DNA of 64,000 nucleotides from Conoideocrella luteorostrata. Taxonomy: Eukaryota > Ascomycota > Sordariomycetes > Hypocreales > Clavicipitaceae. The stretch covers positions 1 through 64,000 of the forward strand of contig JASWJB010000048.1 of assembly GCA_032433595.1 (NCBI GenBank). Direction: 5' to 3'. A program made the position numbers and the translations under genes. How positions within the stretch are numbered: the first letter of the stretch is position 1; every line of letters starts with the position of its first letter. The notes beneath the pieces were generated by a model. The model did no database searches. It was not told where the DNA came from and worked only from the letters and a program-made list of their open reading frames with translations. Positions 43,912 to 55,190 of this stretch are shown here, one piece after another.

Positions 43912-45316
43912 CTACCTCCTGTATATGTCATGTTCATCCGTGAATCTACCGTAACAATAGGGCTCGGAGGCACTGTTTACGATCGAACCGTTAATCAGAA
44001 GTTTTTGGAATATCAACTTTTTCCTGAGATCAAGCGTGAACTCACTGTTAAAAAGGGTTTCAGTCCCATTGAGCGCATCCTTTCTTTTAGCCCAGTCTTG
44101 TCCTTGCCATATGGACCAAAGTCGATCAATCTGACCGTGCATAAAGTAAAAAGCCGGGTCTGTTGGAGAGGTGAAGAAGTCAAACGCATCACCGCCCACT
44201 GTTGGATGCATGTACGTGTGAATGCCCACCTTGGGGTCTTCAAGAAGGGGACGAAATTCATGAATAGTCGTCGACTGTAAGAGATGAACGACGTTGGTCC
44301 AATTCAAGTATTGCTGGGATAATGATGGCGTAAAGCTGCGTTTCAGGCAGCGAGGATTATATTGCAATCCAAATGTGTCCCCTAGCGTTGGTGGGGTCCC
44401 GGGAGTGACGGGCCCAAGTGATGCGTTGAATGGCACGAGTGGACCTGTGCTTACGCAACCGCCTCCAGAACCCGGTGGCAAAGTAAATGAAAGGTTCTGA
44501 GGTAGCCCGGGTATTGACACTGTCCTTGGTTGTTCGTTAATATAGGCACCGTTTCCGCCGAGGCTTGTGGAAGACCCATCAAATAGCGGAGAGGCCAATG
44601 GGTCATCCGCCCAGCGAGAGAAATCCCTGATACGTAATTAGTTATCATTTGGATTGATGAATTGTATAGATAAGATGAAGAATAATATGGCAGAAAACCT
44701 CTTCCGTACCAGTAAGGCTGAAATCCCTTATAGTTACATTCCTCGCGGAGGCTCTTCTCAAAGCTCCACACAAAGTACCTATGCCACGGTAAAAGAAAGC
44801 CCTGAAAATGTAGTTATGTACGCGTTAGCAATCAGTTGCACTTGCACGAGTTTGCGGACTTTGGTATTTCATTACCGATTGATGAACGCGCAAACCTGCA
44901 ACAGTATGGGAATATGTGAAATCATCCATGCGGTTCCGATTGCCCGGAGACCTTGCAGAGTCTCCCCTCGTTGGTAAGCTATGCATACATTTAATAGCGC
45001 GGATGTAGTCGAGTCGCTCCTCGGTTGAAAGTACATCCCTGAAGGAAAACAAAGGAAGTTAGTGAGTACTGCTCCTTAAATTAAATGCTGCCATAATGCC
45101 CAAGTCCTACCAAGAGCGTCGAATAGCAACATTATCAGATCGACACGAGCCTTGACCCGTCGCTATTGTTCTCCCCATGTTATTATTGTACTTGGTCTGA
45201 AAGTCCTTGAATGTTACAGGTGGCTCAATGCCTGTTTGTTTGACCGGACTTCCTAACCCAAGGGCTGGGAGCAGGGAAGATGAAAGAGACACGAGGACAG
45301 TCCATCGGAATAACAT
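43912..45316 (-). CDS. Secreted tyrosinase (type-3 copper oxidase)
   Basis: Exons 45316-45111, 45038-44876, 44801-44710 and 44626-43912 (minus) join in frame to 391 aa. The N-terminus MLFRWTVLVSLSSSLLPALG is a signal peptide. CuA ligands are seen as His in FTYSHTV, RVHQS and LLPWHRYFVW; the second intron falls between RVHQS and GFLLPWH. CuB has IHTYMHPTVGG with two His and FYFMHGQIDRLWSIW with the third; most relatives have HH here, this one MH. The splice at YW-DFSRWADDPLASP restores the family sequence. The enzyme should oxidise monophenols or diphenols to quinones outside the cell, in pigment formation, defence or detoxification. The chain is about the usual length of short secreted fungal tyrosinases and lacks the long C-terminal lid domain of intracellular forms. 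Confidence 0.9.
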
Positions 45317-46020
45317 GGTGACCCCCTTGTGGATGTCACTGAGTCGTTTCAAAGGATAGGTATTAGAGTGTGTACGGTCAAGTAAAGATGGTGGCAAGAA
45401 AGTTTGATAGCCGGATTTACAAATGCCTCCTATTTCCAACTTAAGGCTAAGTTTAAGTAAGTTTTTATTTATCTCTAGTGTAGAGGAAGAAGAGGGTTGA
45501 AAATTACCCGAGGCATTACAAATAGATTAAATCCCACCTTGACACATTAAAATACGTAATACATTAGGTGAATTTTACATAAATTTATACAATGTACCAT
45601 GCGTTGATAGTGTGGAACCGGGTGTTTTTTATCTTAATTTCGCAGGGTCTAATCGCATCGAACGAGTTCTCATCAATAAAGTTAGTCATGAATTGATGCG
45701 TTGCAAGATCCCTACAAATACCATATTTGTGATATTGAAGACAAACTACAATGATTGGCTATTCTTTAGACTTCTCGACCCATCCAGCCAAGAGTGTAGT
45801 TTCTGAGCCCCATGGGGAAATAGAATAAAGCGGAGCCACGGCACGTCTTATCTATCAGCCCATCTGAGCTCATGACGGGGGTTACATTGCATAGTGCGCT
45901 GCACTTCATCACACATATGGTAATGTGGAGCACTGGTCGTGCATTCAACCATTTATTAAATTATAACATATAATTCGTGGATAATTTTGCGCTATTAATC
46001 TCTCTAGGACAGTAGGTTAT
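45317..46020. other. Spacer upstream of the tyrosinase gene
   Basis: About 700 bases, AT-rich, ending at the solo LTR. No gene supported. Confidence 0.5.
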
Positions 46021-46230
46021 TGTTGGAATCCCTCGTCAAGCATACGAGCAATTGTAGACAAGGTCACATGGCCACCCTAGCGCGCCTCTTTTATACGGCG
46101 CGCTCGGGGGCATTCCTCCTCTTCTTTTTCTCTTAGATAAGTCACGAATGAATTGAATTGTTTTGCACATTGTTTTGCTTCACCTTCCGGTATCAATACC
46201 CTCGTCACCCGAAGCCCTGTGCTTCGTCCA
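46021..46230 (+). mobile_element. Solo LTR (copy 2) with perfect 5-bp target duplication
   Basis: A 210-base element starting TGTTGGAATCCCTCGTCAAG and ending GTGCTTCGTCCA. It is flanked on both sides by GTTAT (46,016-46,020 and 46,231-46,235). Inside are a TATA-like TTTATACGG at about 46,090-46,098, where U3 would end, and pyrimidine tracts after it. It matches copy 1 at 35,850 closely and copies 3 and 4 more weakly. TG...CA ends and the 5-bp duplication identify an LTR retrotransposon; with no coding part nearby it is a solo LTR. Confidence 0.85.
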
Positions 46231-46619
46231 GTTATACTGTTTTTGTGGGTTGCACTGGGTGTTGTGTAGGGTATCGATACCGAGCGGTCAAAAATGCAAT
46301 GCAATATATTCATAAGTCTCTGTCTATCTAAGAAGAGGAAAAACAAGTCAAGGTGGATGTCACAACTGGGTTCTGATATAGCAGAGTGATGAACAAGACT
46401 CCTGATGTATCCGTTACTTCGCAGCGGCAAGGTAGCACTCTATTGTTGACAGTTTAAGTCTCTGACCTTCTAAAGATTTGGTCCTCTCCTCCCTACTTAT
46501 GCTCGTCGCTACCCCGCAGCGAAGAGTTTGCTAGCTGCATGATACTCTCCCTCCAGTAGCCTTAGGTGCATCACTAGTTCCCCGGCCCCGCGGGGATCAT
46601 TGAATGCCCTCACAGGTGG

Positions 46620-46729
46620 TGGTCTCTGACAGTGGAAAGCTCGATATTGCCGTATAAATATCGTGGCCAAAATTTGACCATGTGACCTGCTCCGTGCTTT
46701 CTTATTGTGCTTGACGGGGGATTCCAACA
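46620..46729 (-). mobile_element. Inverted LTR fragment (copy 4)
   Basis: Read on the minus strand from 46,729 it starts TGTTGGAATCCCCCGTCAAG and continues with CACGATATTTATACGGCAAT, closely following copy 3 at 54,142. Similarity fades near 46,620, so the far end is missing or too diverged. It lies about 390 bases from copy 2 in opposite orientation. Confidence 0.7.
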
Positions 46730-47715
46730 GTTTTGTAAAGTTTCCACAGCACCATAGAAACTGCTAACACACCGGAGCTAATGGAAAGGCCCACGTTTGC
46801 GTCTCTCAGGATAAGGCCAACACGAAGCCGGATACTCCCGATGAAAGCAACGAACCGATGAAGAATATAACATCCCGCTTGTATCGCCGCAAATTCGGAG
46901 TCTGCCACTCTCGATACCTCTCTGTTAGCAGTGGACAACACTACACGCTAAGGTATTACTCTCAGAGCAACATGCCTCAATTGCTGTTAAGATGGGACCC
47001 GACATAGAATTTATCGGACTACTAACAGGATAGCATGGTACTTGGTGGATGCTTGAATAGTGATACACCGGCCTAGGAAATGGAAGCGTAGCGCGGGCTT
47101 CAGCTGTATCGCGAGAGGACATGACTGCTCTATATGTGTACTGGCCCAAAAAGTGAAGCTGCATGATTTTGCATCCGGCATTTCTTAAAATGGCGCAGGT
47201 TTTCTAAGGCGTATCCAGACATGTCTAACAAGCTTTATACTTCGTTCACACTATAAGCTGCCAGAAAACAATCTGCAAATGCGCACGCACGAACGCACTT
47301 GGGTGTAATTGAATGGCAGTACAAGTGTTTATTCAACACTAGCCGATTTGCTCGCAGTAGACTTTTCTCTGGCGTCCAATTAATTGGCTGAGTGAATGCA
47401 ATGGAGGTGGGGGGGCTCTTGCACGCGCACTTGCGGAGAAATGCACAAGTGTGCGTTCGCATCCATGCGATCTTTCATCGACTCTACCCGTACCACATTT
47501 CATGCTTTGTCTTGAGGTCTTGAGATCTTGAGTAACTTTCTGCAGAGCTCCCAATAGCCCTTCGTCCAGACCAATAATCGGCTGGCTCTCTCCCGACGGC
47601 ACGCTGCAAGCCCGGAAACCCAATATTAAAAGGCCGCTACGCAGCAGTACTGTTTTTGGCTCAGTTTTCAGGTCGACAGCTGGCGAGATTTCGATCTGCG
47701 TTCCTCGGTACCAAT
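46730..47715. other. Spacer upstream of the zinc-finger gene
   Basis: About 990 bases. A minus-strand frame at 47,839-47,339 overlaps the start of the next gene but shows no conserved motif. The open frame of the next gene extends upstream of its ATG to 47,656 without an ATG. Confidence 0.5.
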
Positions 47716-49872
47716 ATGCCCCCACCGTTGGATCCCAAATACACTCTCCCTCAGCATGGAGTAGAAGTTCGAGATGTATACACCAAACCTGATGCCCTCC
47801 CAACTTGGGGAGGCAGTGTAACACCACATAGTGCTGCATTTGACGCTTTCCATCAGCCGTCTACGTACTCTACGTTAACAACTCTCCCTTCCAATCATGG
47901 TATTAAACCTCAGCAACCCATAATACCTCAGGTTAGTCAAGGCTTACTACCATGTGAGTTCAAGAACCTCTCCGGGTGTGACATGGTCTTTCAGTTTCTA
48001 GAGGTAGATCAGTGGATTGAGCATATGATCAATGAGCATCTGGTAGCATGCTTTCCTACTTATAGTATCTGCTGGTTCTGCGATGTCGCAACATTCGATG
48101 GTTCTTCAAGCGGGGCCGCGGGTAGAAGTCAGCTCTATCGGCAGCGGATGCATCACATTGCAACTCACTTCTATGCAGGGAAAATTGCTGCAGAGATCCG
48201 ACCGGATTTCTTCTTTCTTGATCATTTACACGAAAATAATTTAATCAATGAAGAGACTTTTCAGAGAGCAAAACGGCGAGGTGAGCTTCCAGATATGCTG
48301 CATGCCAGGTATGAAGCTGCACCACGACCGCACGAAAGGGGGCGGCAAAGTTATGCCGCGTCAAGATGTTGTTGCACGACCTGTTGCTCGCGCCGCGTCA
48401 AATGTGACGGGGCATTTCCTATATGTGGACGCTGTAGATCCAAAGGTATCTCTTGCGTCTATGACGAGCGGGGCGAGGCGAGCGATCCCAAGCATGAGGA
48501 GGTTACGGTCACCAGGTCGCGGGGTCAAGGCCGGTCCTACCGTCGAAGGGCGAGTGATATCGCGTTCGAAGGCCTCCACACGTCACCTGACGATCGTTTT
48601 ACCGGCGGACTTATTCCCACTGTCGGTGCTTCTAAAGACACAAATCAGAGTGAAGCTTCATTCGAGTACAATGCTACAGGTCGGCTCCTTCTTGGCGATA
48701 AACCATTCCACCCTAGCACAGAATTATACTCTTTGGAAGGGGATGGTTTCGGAGATGACACTCCCTCAGGGTCGTCTGAAGATTCTTGCATCACGATTGA
48801 TATTTCCGAATATATCACTGCTGATATCAGGGTCCTGTTTCTTGACAGGCTATTGGAAGAGTTCGCCAAGCTGGGTCAACCGGCTGGGCTGATCTGCTGC
48901 AACACGGGGTCGGGCGACTCGCAGAATCCTCAGCCTTCAGCATCGCTTACACAGCAACAGAATTACCACAACAGCCGTAAGAGACGCACAACGAACGCAG
49001 AACAGAAGAAGAAGAAAGATGATGATGATGATGATGTTCAAGAAGGACCACGCCAGAAGCCTCGACTTGGCTCTCCTGGGAAAGCACCTGGCCGTCTTCT
49101 AGCCTGCCCATTTTTCAAGTGGAAGCCACATACGTACCGGCAATGTCATACCAAGGTCCTGAAGGAGATCTCAAGAATGAAGTCACATCTTTGGCGCTGC
49201 CATGAGACGCCCATTCACTGCGATATTTGCTTTATGGAATTCTCTAACAAAGTGGATCGAGCTACTCACATTCGGCAGCGGAACTGCGAGCTTTGTGAAC
49301 CTAAGACCTGGGAATGCATTTCCGACGACCAAAGGGCAAGAATAAAGCGGCGGGTGGACACGAAAAAGACGAAAGAAGAGCAGTGGTTTGAAATTTATGC
49401 AATCTTGTTTCGCGGACATCCAGCACCAGATAGCCCGTACATCGAAGGATATCTCTCGGAAAATATATTGGCTCTGCAAGACTTCATGGCTCTGCAGTGG
49501 CCTCCAATCTTCAACCAGATTGTAGATGAAAGATTGCCAGTGGAGCTTAGAAACCACGAAGATGTGGTCCGAGGCTTTCTGAATTCGCTATTCGAAGAAG
49601 CCGCGAACCGCATCGTCCAGCGTTGTGAGACCAGTCAGACGGCAGCCGGCACGTCGGACTCGGGATACAATTCCCGTAGCAGCAATGGAGATTCTTCTGT
49701 CCAAGCTGTAGACCAGGCTGGACCAGCAATGGAAGAATCGGACACGCCCTCTAGAGTGCTGCTGGAAGATCAGACGCATCTACCTCTAGACTGGACTTCC
49801 GGTAACTTTTCCTGGGACCCTTCCTGGGAGGATGGCGAATTTTTCACAAATGAACTGTTCAGCAACGAATGA
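47716..49872 (+). CDS. Composite zinc-finger protein: two C2H2-like fingers, a Zn2Cys6 cluster and a third C2H2-like region
   Basis: A 718-aa intronless protein from the first ATG (47716; the open frame begins earlier without ATG). It has several metal-binding blocks. (1) About 78-110: CEFKNLSGC with WIEHMINEH. (2) About 115-155: ICWFCDVATFD with RQRMHHIATHF, the pattern of fungal C2H2-like proteins. (3) About 218-250: a fungal binuclear cluster, CTTCCSRRVKCDG then CGRCRSKGISC (CX2CX6CX6CX2CX6C). (4) About 464-525: LLACPFFKWKP, HLWRCHETPIHCDICFMEF and HIRQRNCELCEP, the degenerate C2H2 domain of a large ascomycete family. A basic and Asp run (KKKKDDDDDD) precedes block 4. It is presumably a nuclear DNA-binding regulator. 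Combining a Zn2Cys6 cluster in mid-protein with these fingers is unusual; the single open frame argues against a chimeric call. Confidence 0.82.
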   Translation: MPPPLDPKYTLPQHGVEVRDVYTKPDALPTWGGSVTPHSAAFDAFHQPSTYSTLTTLPSNHGIKPQQPIIPQVSQGLLPCEFKNLSGCDMVFQFLEVDQWIEHMINEHLVACFPTYSICWFCDVATFDGSSSGAAGRSQLYRQRMHHIATHFYAGKIAAEIRPDFFFLDHLHENNLINEETFQRAKRRGELPDMLHARYEAAPRPHERGRQSYAASRCCCTTCCSRRVKCDGAFPICGRCRSKGISCVYDERGEASDPKHEEVTVTRSRGQGRSYRRRASDIAFEGLHTSPDDRFTGGLIPTVGASKDTNQSEASFEYNATGRLLLGDKPFHPSTELYSLEGDGFGDDTPSGSSEDSCITIDISEYITADIRVLFLDRLLEEFAKLGQPAGLICCNTGSGDSQNPQPSASLTQQQNYHNSRKRRTTNAEQKKKKDDDDDDVQEGPRQKPRLGSPGKAPGRLLACPFFKWKPHTYRQCHTKVLKEISRMKSHLWRCHETPIHCDICFMEFSNKVDRATHIRQRNCELCEPKTWECISDDQRARIKRRVDTKKTKEEQWFEIYAILFRGHPAPDSPYIEGYLSENILALQDFMALQWPPIFNQIVDERLPVELRNHEDVVRGFLNSLFEEAANRIVQRCETSQTAAGTSDSGYNSRSSNGDSSVQAVDQAGPAMEESDTPSRVLLEDQTHLPLDWTSGNFSWDPSWEDGEFFTNELFSNE

Positions 49873-50724
49873 AGTGACAATCCAGGGGCCACTTATTGGG
49901 GACTCAAGCACCGGCACGCGTTTGCAAAGATTGAGGGTTATGCCCAGAATAGACTAGATGGATGCTGTGCGGCGGACTATATCCGGCTCCTCAGTATGCA
50001 AACTAAGTAAATCTTGTCTGTCTGACGTTCCTGGATCACTATAATGGCCAACAGCGGCTGCAACAGCTTTTCTAGCTGGAATTCTACGAGGTAGTCTAGA
50101 TGATTCAAGGCGGCGACGAGGCGTAGCGGCATCGCCTGGAGACATCCCCTGGTTGGTCATCTGTAAGATTACGCACTTCGACTTCCCATTCAAGAAGGGG
50201 CTTGATAGGCTCCCCGTTATGATAGCGCTTGTCAATCAAAGCGCCTCAGCTGCCGCCTCTGTCTGGATAGGTCATGTCTGCGTCACCCGGATTCTATGTA
50301 TAAGTACCAAGACGTCTTGCTTGGCGAATAATACGTACTGCTCTGCGACGCCTTTTTCGGCATCAACTTTGCGTGTGGTAGTATTGGTAAGGCTGGGGAA
50401 ACCACGCATGGTACCATCAAGAGAGCCTTCGCCGTGCTGCAAGTAAAGACATGACATACGACTCAGCCGCACGAGGAAACGACTTTTAATAATTGTCGAA
50501 AACCGCCACTACGAACAAACTTTTCTTCGACGGAAAAGAGCTAGACCAGTAAAATGTCGCTTTTTGCACACTCCTGCATTCCTCCACTGGCTTAATGAAT
50601 ACACAATTATTGCAATTATATTCTTATAGTTATATTATCATCCCTGTCTAATCACAGCGTTGCTAACTTGTCCTCAGTGGGTCTAAATTTACAAACCATC
50701 TGCTCTAGTACCTCATCCAATCGC
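49873..50724. other. Spacer between the zinc-finger and subtilisin genes, possible gene debris
   Basis: About 850 bases. On the minus strand a frame around 50,240-50,105 reads DKRYHNGEPIKPLLEWEVEV and another at 50,472-50,272 is open for 66 codons. They look protein-like but I recognise neither, and stops lie between them. Confidence 0.4.
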
Positions 50725-52043
50725 TCAGGCGCCGATGCCGTTTTGGGCAAGCAAGTTACTGGTGCCGCTGTGAAGTCCTTGTATGTTGTTCTTCAAAGCA
50801 ACACTCTGAAGATACTGGCACATGTTGTTGGCGGGCTTACCCAGACCCAGAAAGTAGGCACCCAGACCGGCAACATGAGGAGTAGCCATGGAAGTACCGG
50901 ACATGGTGGTATAGCCGCCGCCAGCACGGACCGAAACGACAGATACACCAGGCCCGTGAAGGTCAACCAATGAACCGTAGTTGGAGAAGCTGGCAACGCG
51001 ATCGCTAGAGTCAGTAGCACCAATGGTACAAGCAGATTTCTCAGAAGCGGGGGACACGTTCTGGGCGTTGATAGGATTGCCACGTGCATCACCGTTTCCA
51101 GCCGCAACAGCAACGAAGTAGCCGCGCTTGACCAGAGCAGCGACAGCGTTGTTGCTGGCTTGCGAGTAGTCACCGCCCAAACTCATGTTGACAACAATAC
51201 CCTTAGGGCAGCTTCGGCTGGCGGCATCCTTGGAGATGTAATCGAGACCAGCGATAATAACATCGTTACTGCCTTCACACTTCTTGTTTGAAGGGTTGTA
51301 TTCGAGGACCTTGATGCTGTAGAGATTGGTCTTCTTGGCGACACCATACGTTTTGCCGCCAATGGTGCCGGCGACATGGGAACCGTGACCACAGTTGTCA
51401 TTGCTGTCCCCATTGAACACCTTGACTAACTTTGCCCGACCCTCGAAGTCCTAGATGTTATGTTGTGTTAATATCATGCTCCATATAGAAAAGACTGTAT
51501 TCCCCTTCGGCACTTACTGCATGGCGGTAGTCAATACCGGTGTCGACAATGTAGGCGCATGTTCCCGCGCCGGCACTGTCGTCAAATACATAGCTGCTCG
51601 AGCCAGGTCTCTTGTGAGAGATACGACCAAGCCCCCACGGGGCATTATTCTGTGTAACGGTGGCCGTCGTGTGGAACTTGACGTTTTGCTCCACGAAGTC
51701 AACCTATAAGACAATTAGTCTGAGATCTAGGATCAAGTCGCAGGTATTCAGTCGATCATACATCAGGATGGCCGCGGATTGTTTCCAGCATGGCGGGATC
51801 AAGCTTGCCGGCGAAACCCTTGAAGATGGAGTCGAAGACGTGATAAGGCTCGTGATTGAGCTTGCTCACAACGCCTTGTAGAGACTCGAGAGCACTGCCC
51901 TTCTTAAACTTGATGATGTACTCATTGGGAACCAATTTTGTTCCCTCTCCCCGGGGGATGATGAGCGGCGCGGGCTCGGAGCGCTTAGGTGTAGGCCCGG
52001 CCAAAGCCAGGGGCAAGAATGACAGAAGAGTTGGCAAATGCAT
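50725..52043 (-). CDS. Secreted subtilisin-like serine protease (proteinase K family, S8A)
   Basis: Three exons, 52043-51762, 51703-51518 and 51450-50725 (minus), join in frame to 397 aa. The preproprotein has a signal peptide ([15 protein letters not shown]), an inhibitor-type propeptide (I9) with [14 protein letters not shown] and [14 protein letters not shown], then the mature enzyme starting near [15 protein letters not shown]. The catalytic triad is visible: Asp in AYIVDTGID, His in [13 protein letters not shown] and Ser in [12 protein letters not shown]; the oxyanion Asn is in AVAAGNGD. It has the form of fungal cuticle-degrading proteases (Pr1) and proteinase K, secreted to break down proteins outside the cell. 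The propeptide and signal lie mainly on exon 1, as is usual for the family. No lesion seen. Confidence 0.94.
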
Positions 52044-54141
52044 TGTGAGGCGTCAAATATACCGCTGCTACAGATCTGATAATGAGCGAGACGAATGATT
52101 GAATCCCAGGAAGACATTGTGGCTCTTTATATGTTCAACATTGCCTGTGGCCAAATCCAACATCGGGCGGCGATGCCCACCGGCGCCCACGAGCCCGCAG
52201 ACAGCCCTGGAAGGCGTGTATGTTCGCCTCCCCTTTTGAGTTTAGCTTTGAAGCCATCTGAAGGCGATGAAAAATATGAAACCATCCCTGGAATACAGCC
52301 AATTGGCCAAGTGCCGGGAAATAGCCAGGGATGACTTGCGACCGCGATACCAGCCGCAAACACATGCTCGAGTCTTGTGAGAGTTTCTTCATCCAAAATT
52401 ATTTGAATGAAGACCTTTTCTTACCAAATTAATTGAATAAACAATATGTTGTAAATTTGGGAAAAGTCGAAGAGATAGACATGTACAATGGTCTTCCCGT
52501 TCACTTTCCTATAGTAGAAGGCAGTTCGAGGCCCACCACTGGGTGGCGGCAAAATGAAGCTTGTCGAGCCCGCATGATTATTTACATCTGCCATTTACAA
52601 AAGGGCGTCATTTCAGCAGAATTTGCCCACTTTTAATAGGAGGTCTGCGAGGATAGGCAGAGCGGGAGCAAGGTTTGCAATGTGTGGGCCATCCAGCCGT
52701 TATTACCACGGGTCCGGGATTGGAAGGAGAGAACGTGGCTTGTTGGCTAAAACATGAGACGGACTCAGGAATTGCTCCTCAATAGCTAGCACACCAAGAC
52801 CCCATGCTACCTCGTCCTCTAGTCACGACTAGTGACGAACGACAAGCATCTTCTAGCTACCAACTGCCGCGGTGGCGCTTCTCCACATGCGCTCCGATGA
52901 AACACTAAAGTGTCAACTTCCTAATTCAGAAAAGCCAACCACGTGAAAAGAGCCATTCTGGGTTGATAAGACCTTTCAGGCGCCATATGCATGGTACTTA
53001 CAATCTTACTCGTCATCGAACTTTTGAACGAGGGCAGTCGCAAACATTTGGTTTTTAGTCCTTTTTTGCGCTTTGCCCCGAACTAGTCGGGAAAACGCCA
53101 CAAAACAGACTAGCCCTGGTGCACTTCTGGCTCTCGATGTTTCTGAGTTAAGCCTCTCTAAACCAGTTCTTCAAACCAGTCGATACCCAATTTCCAGGTC
53201 GACGCCGCGAGACCGGGATGGGCGCGTGCGAGCGGCTTGATCGGGTGACACCATTCTGTCATTTTTTTCCCCTTCCCTAAACTTCGGTGCCCCCCGAACT
53301 TTGCCAGGAACCAAGGCGCTGGAGGATTCAGAGTCATCCTGTTTGAACAGATCCAGCTCCATAGTAAACAATATATATAGCCTTCTCGATGTAGCTATCA
53401 TGTGGTGCTATTGAATGCATTAAATATGATATTGGGCTGGAGCATCAGCTTTGCAGGATTCTGTGACAACATGAACATGTTCTTCTTGGCCGTGATAGAG
53501 CATCATGTTGCTTCAAGTACACACGTCAGTACGGTTAAGTTCAATCTCCCAGTGGAGAAGAACCAACCCTGAGCTGGTAGTAGAAGAATGCTAAAGACTG
53601 AAGTGTTTGTTCGTTCGTTCTGTTGGTTGCCCCGTCGTCTTCCTAGTTGGTCCTGTCTTGCCAGCTTCGCGGGAACAGCTCAATGTGCAGGTCATCTGTC
53701 TTCGTCACACTGCCGACTGCTGCTATTTCATTGAAGATATCACCATGAATAGTTCCTGCAGAGTATTTTGAAGCCCGGCATTGGCCTGTTTTGTTACGGT
53801 GAAGGTATCCAGGTTATGCTCCCTTTGAGAATCTGGATAGTTCCTCGCTTTTGGTGTCATAGTAATATTCCTGTTCGCATCGAAGCTTGATTCTAGTGCA
53901 GGTACTATTTTACGTATATCCGCTAGCCACCGGGAGCCATATATTACCGTGTTACTGTATGCTCAAATGCACCTGTACACGATGCACTCCACAGCCTCAA
54001 TAGTACCTAAAAGAAGATTGCCAGCCGCTGCGATGTAAATGAGTGTAGGAAATTTGTTGTTTAAATTATTCGTGTTACGTGGTGCTGGAGGGCGTGATGT
54101 CATGTTGAAAGGAACACTTTCAGGAAGCGAGACGATCTCTT
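52044..54141. other. Long gene-poor region
   Basis: About 2.1 kb upstream of the subtilisin gene. Frames such as the minus-strand one at 53,401-53,171 show no recognised motif. No RNA gene seen. Confidence 0.5.
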
Positions 54142-54338
54142 TGTTGGAATGCCGCCAAGCACAATAGGAAGCACAGAGCCCGTCACGTGGTCCCCTTCTA
54201 GCCACGATATTTATACGACGATATCGTGCCTCCCACCGTGACTTCTTTTCTTCTTCTTAGATAACAGAGACTTATGAATATATTAAATTTGAAGCATTTG
54301 ATCTAGATCACTTGCACAGCAACCCTGTGCAACCCACA
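54142..54338 (+). mobile_element. Solo LTR (copy 3) with perfect 5-bp target duplication
   Basis: A 197-base element starting TGTTGGAATGCCGCCAAGCA and ending CCTGTGCAACCCACA. CTCTT lies on both sides (54,137-54,141 and 54,339-54,343). It has a TATA-like ATTTATACG near 54,208 and a pyrimidine tract CTTTTCTTCTTCTTAG after it. Related to copy 4 and, more distantly, to copies 1 and 2. Confidence 0.83.
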
Positions 54339-54637
54339 CTCTTCAACAACTTCCATAGCGACACAGTGGTGTCCAACTGAGAGTGTGTGCATTTCAGTCC
54401 CTAGCGTGGAGAAAATTCACTCGTTCTCGCGTCGCTGAGCGGACTGGGTTTCGGGCAGTGCCCAAATGAATGCTGAATGCCCTAAGATACTTATCAGCCG
54501 TTTGAGATTGTCACCGTCGACGGAGAAGCTGGTCGAGCTTAAGTGGGTGTATAGGACGCCCATGTCAGCCCGAGTGTCCGTTGCCTTATTACACTACATA
54601 AATTCTCCTAGTAATGCACGGGACCCATAGCCCGCAG

Positions 54638-54697
54638 CCACTTATTATGTGTGTACTCCGTATATGCCCTACACAACTATCCATCAGGTAGAGCCTT
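54638..54697 (+). repeat. Repeat C, less mutated copy
   Basis: Sixty bases starting CCACTTATTATGTGTGTACT, matching 58,084-58,143 without gaps. Differences are about 15 transitions, all in the direction C or G here to T or A there, and one transversion. It includes a TACTCCGTA motif at 54,654. Confidence 0.8.
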
Positions 54698-55109
54698 GGG
54701 TGTGTTCCTTTCTTCCTGACAAAGTACCAAATTTTACAGGTTAGTTCAGTTCTATAGTCGATGACGACGGTCGATGGAAATGTTTGTAGGTTGTGCTGTG
54801 GGATGCCGTGTGGCTTGTGATGGGTCATATATCACTCGTCTTCGCAGCTGCAGGTCTGAGCCACAAGCCGGTCCACGGCGCACATCACTCGACTTGAAAA
54901 GCGGCTTGTCAGGAGATTTCAACGAGGTCCAGCGCCATAGAGCAGCCCGAGTGGTGGAAATTAATATGGATGGATTGCATTAACTGCCTCGGGCCCTTTC
55001 CTTGCTTCCGCGGAGACCTTCACTTTATCCCTCGACTTCGTCCGTTCGTTGTTGATGATTCCCGACAATTTCCCTACACTCTTGGTTGCCTCCCGGAACC
55101 AGCTGCACT

Positions 55110-55190
55110 CTTCTGCAGCCTCCTGCAGCCACCTAAAGCTCACTGGCTTTCCTAGCTCTTTACGGTGCTGATCTTCCTGACAGAGACAAT
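55110..55190 (+). repeat. Repeat B fragment
   Basis: Shares CCTGCAGCCACCT, TTTCCTAGCT and CTGATCTTCCTG in the same order with 57,242-57,322. Limits uncertain. Confidence 0.6.

Noticed and set aside
46021..46729. A single 709-bp element with about 20-bp terminal inverted repeats
   Set aside because: A perfect GTTAT duplication flanks 46,021-46,230 alone, and the inverted end belongs to another LTR subfamily, so two independent insertions fit better.
48248..48892. A 214-codon frame inside the zinc-finger gene
   Set aside because: Alternate-frame shadow; the main frame holds the Cys and His motifs.
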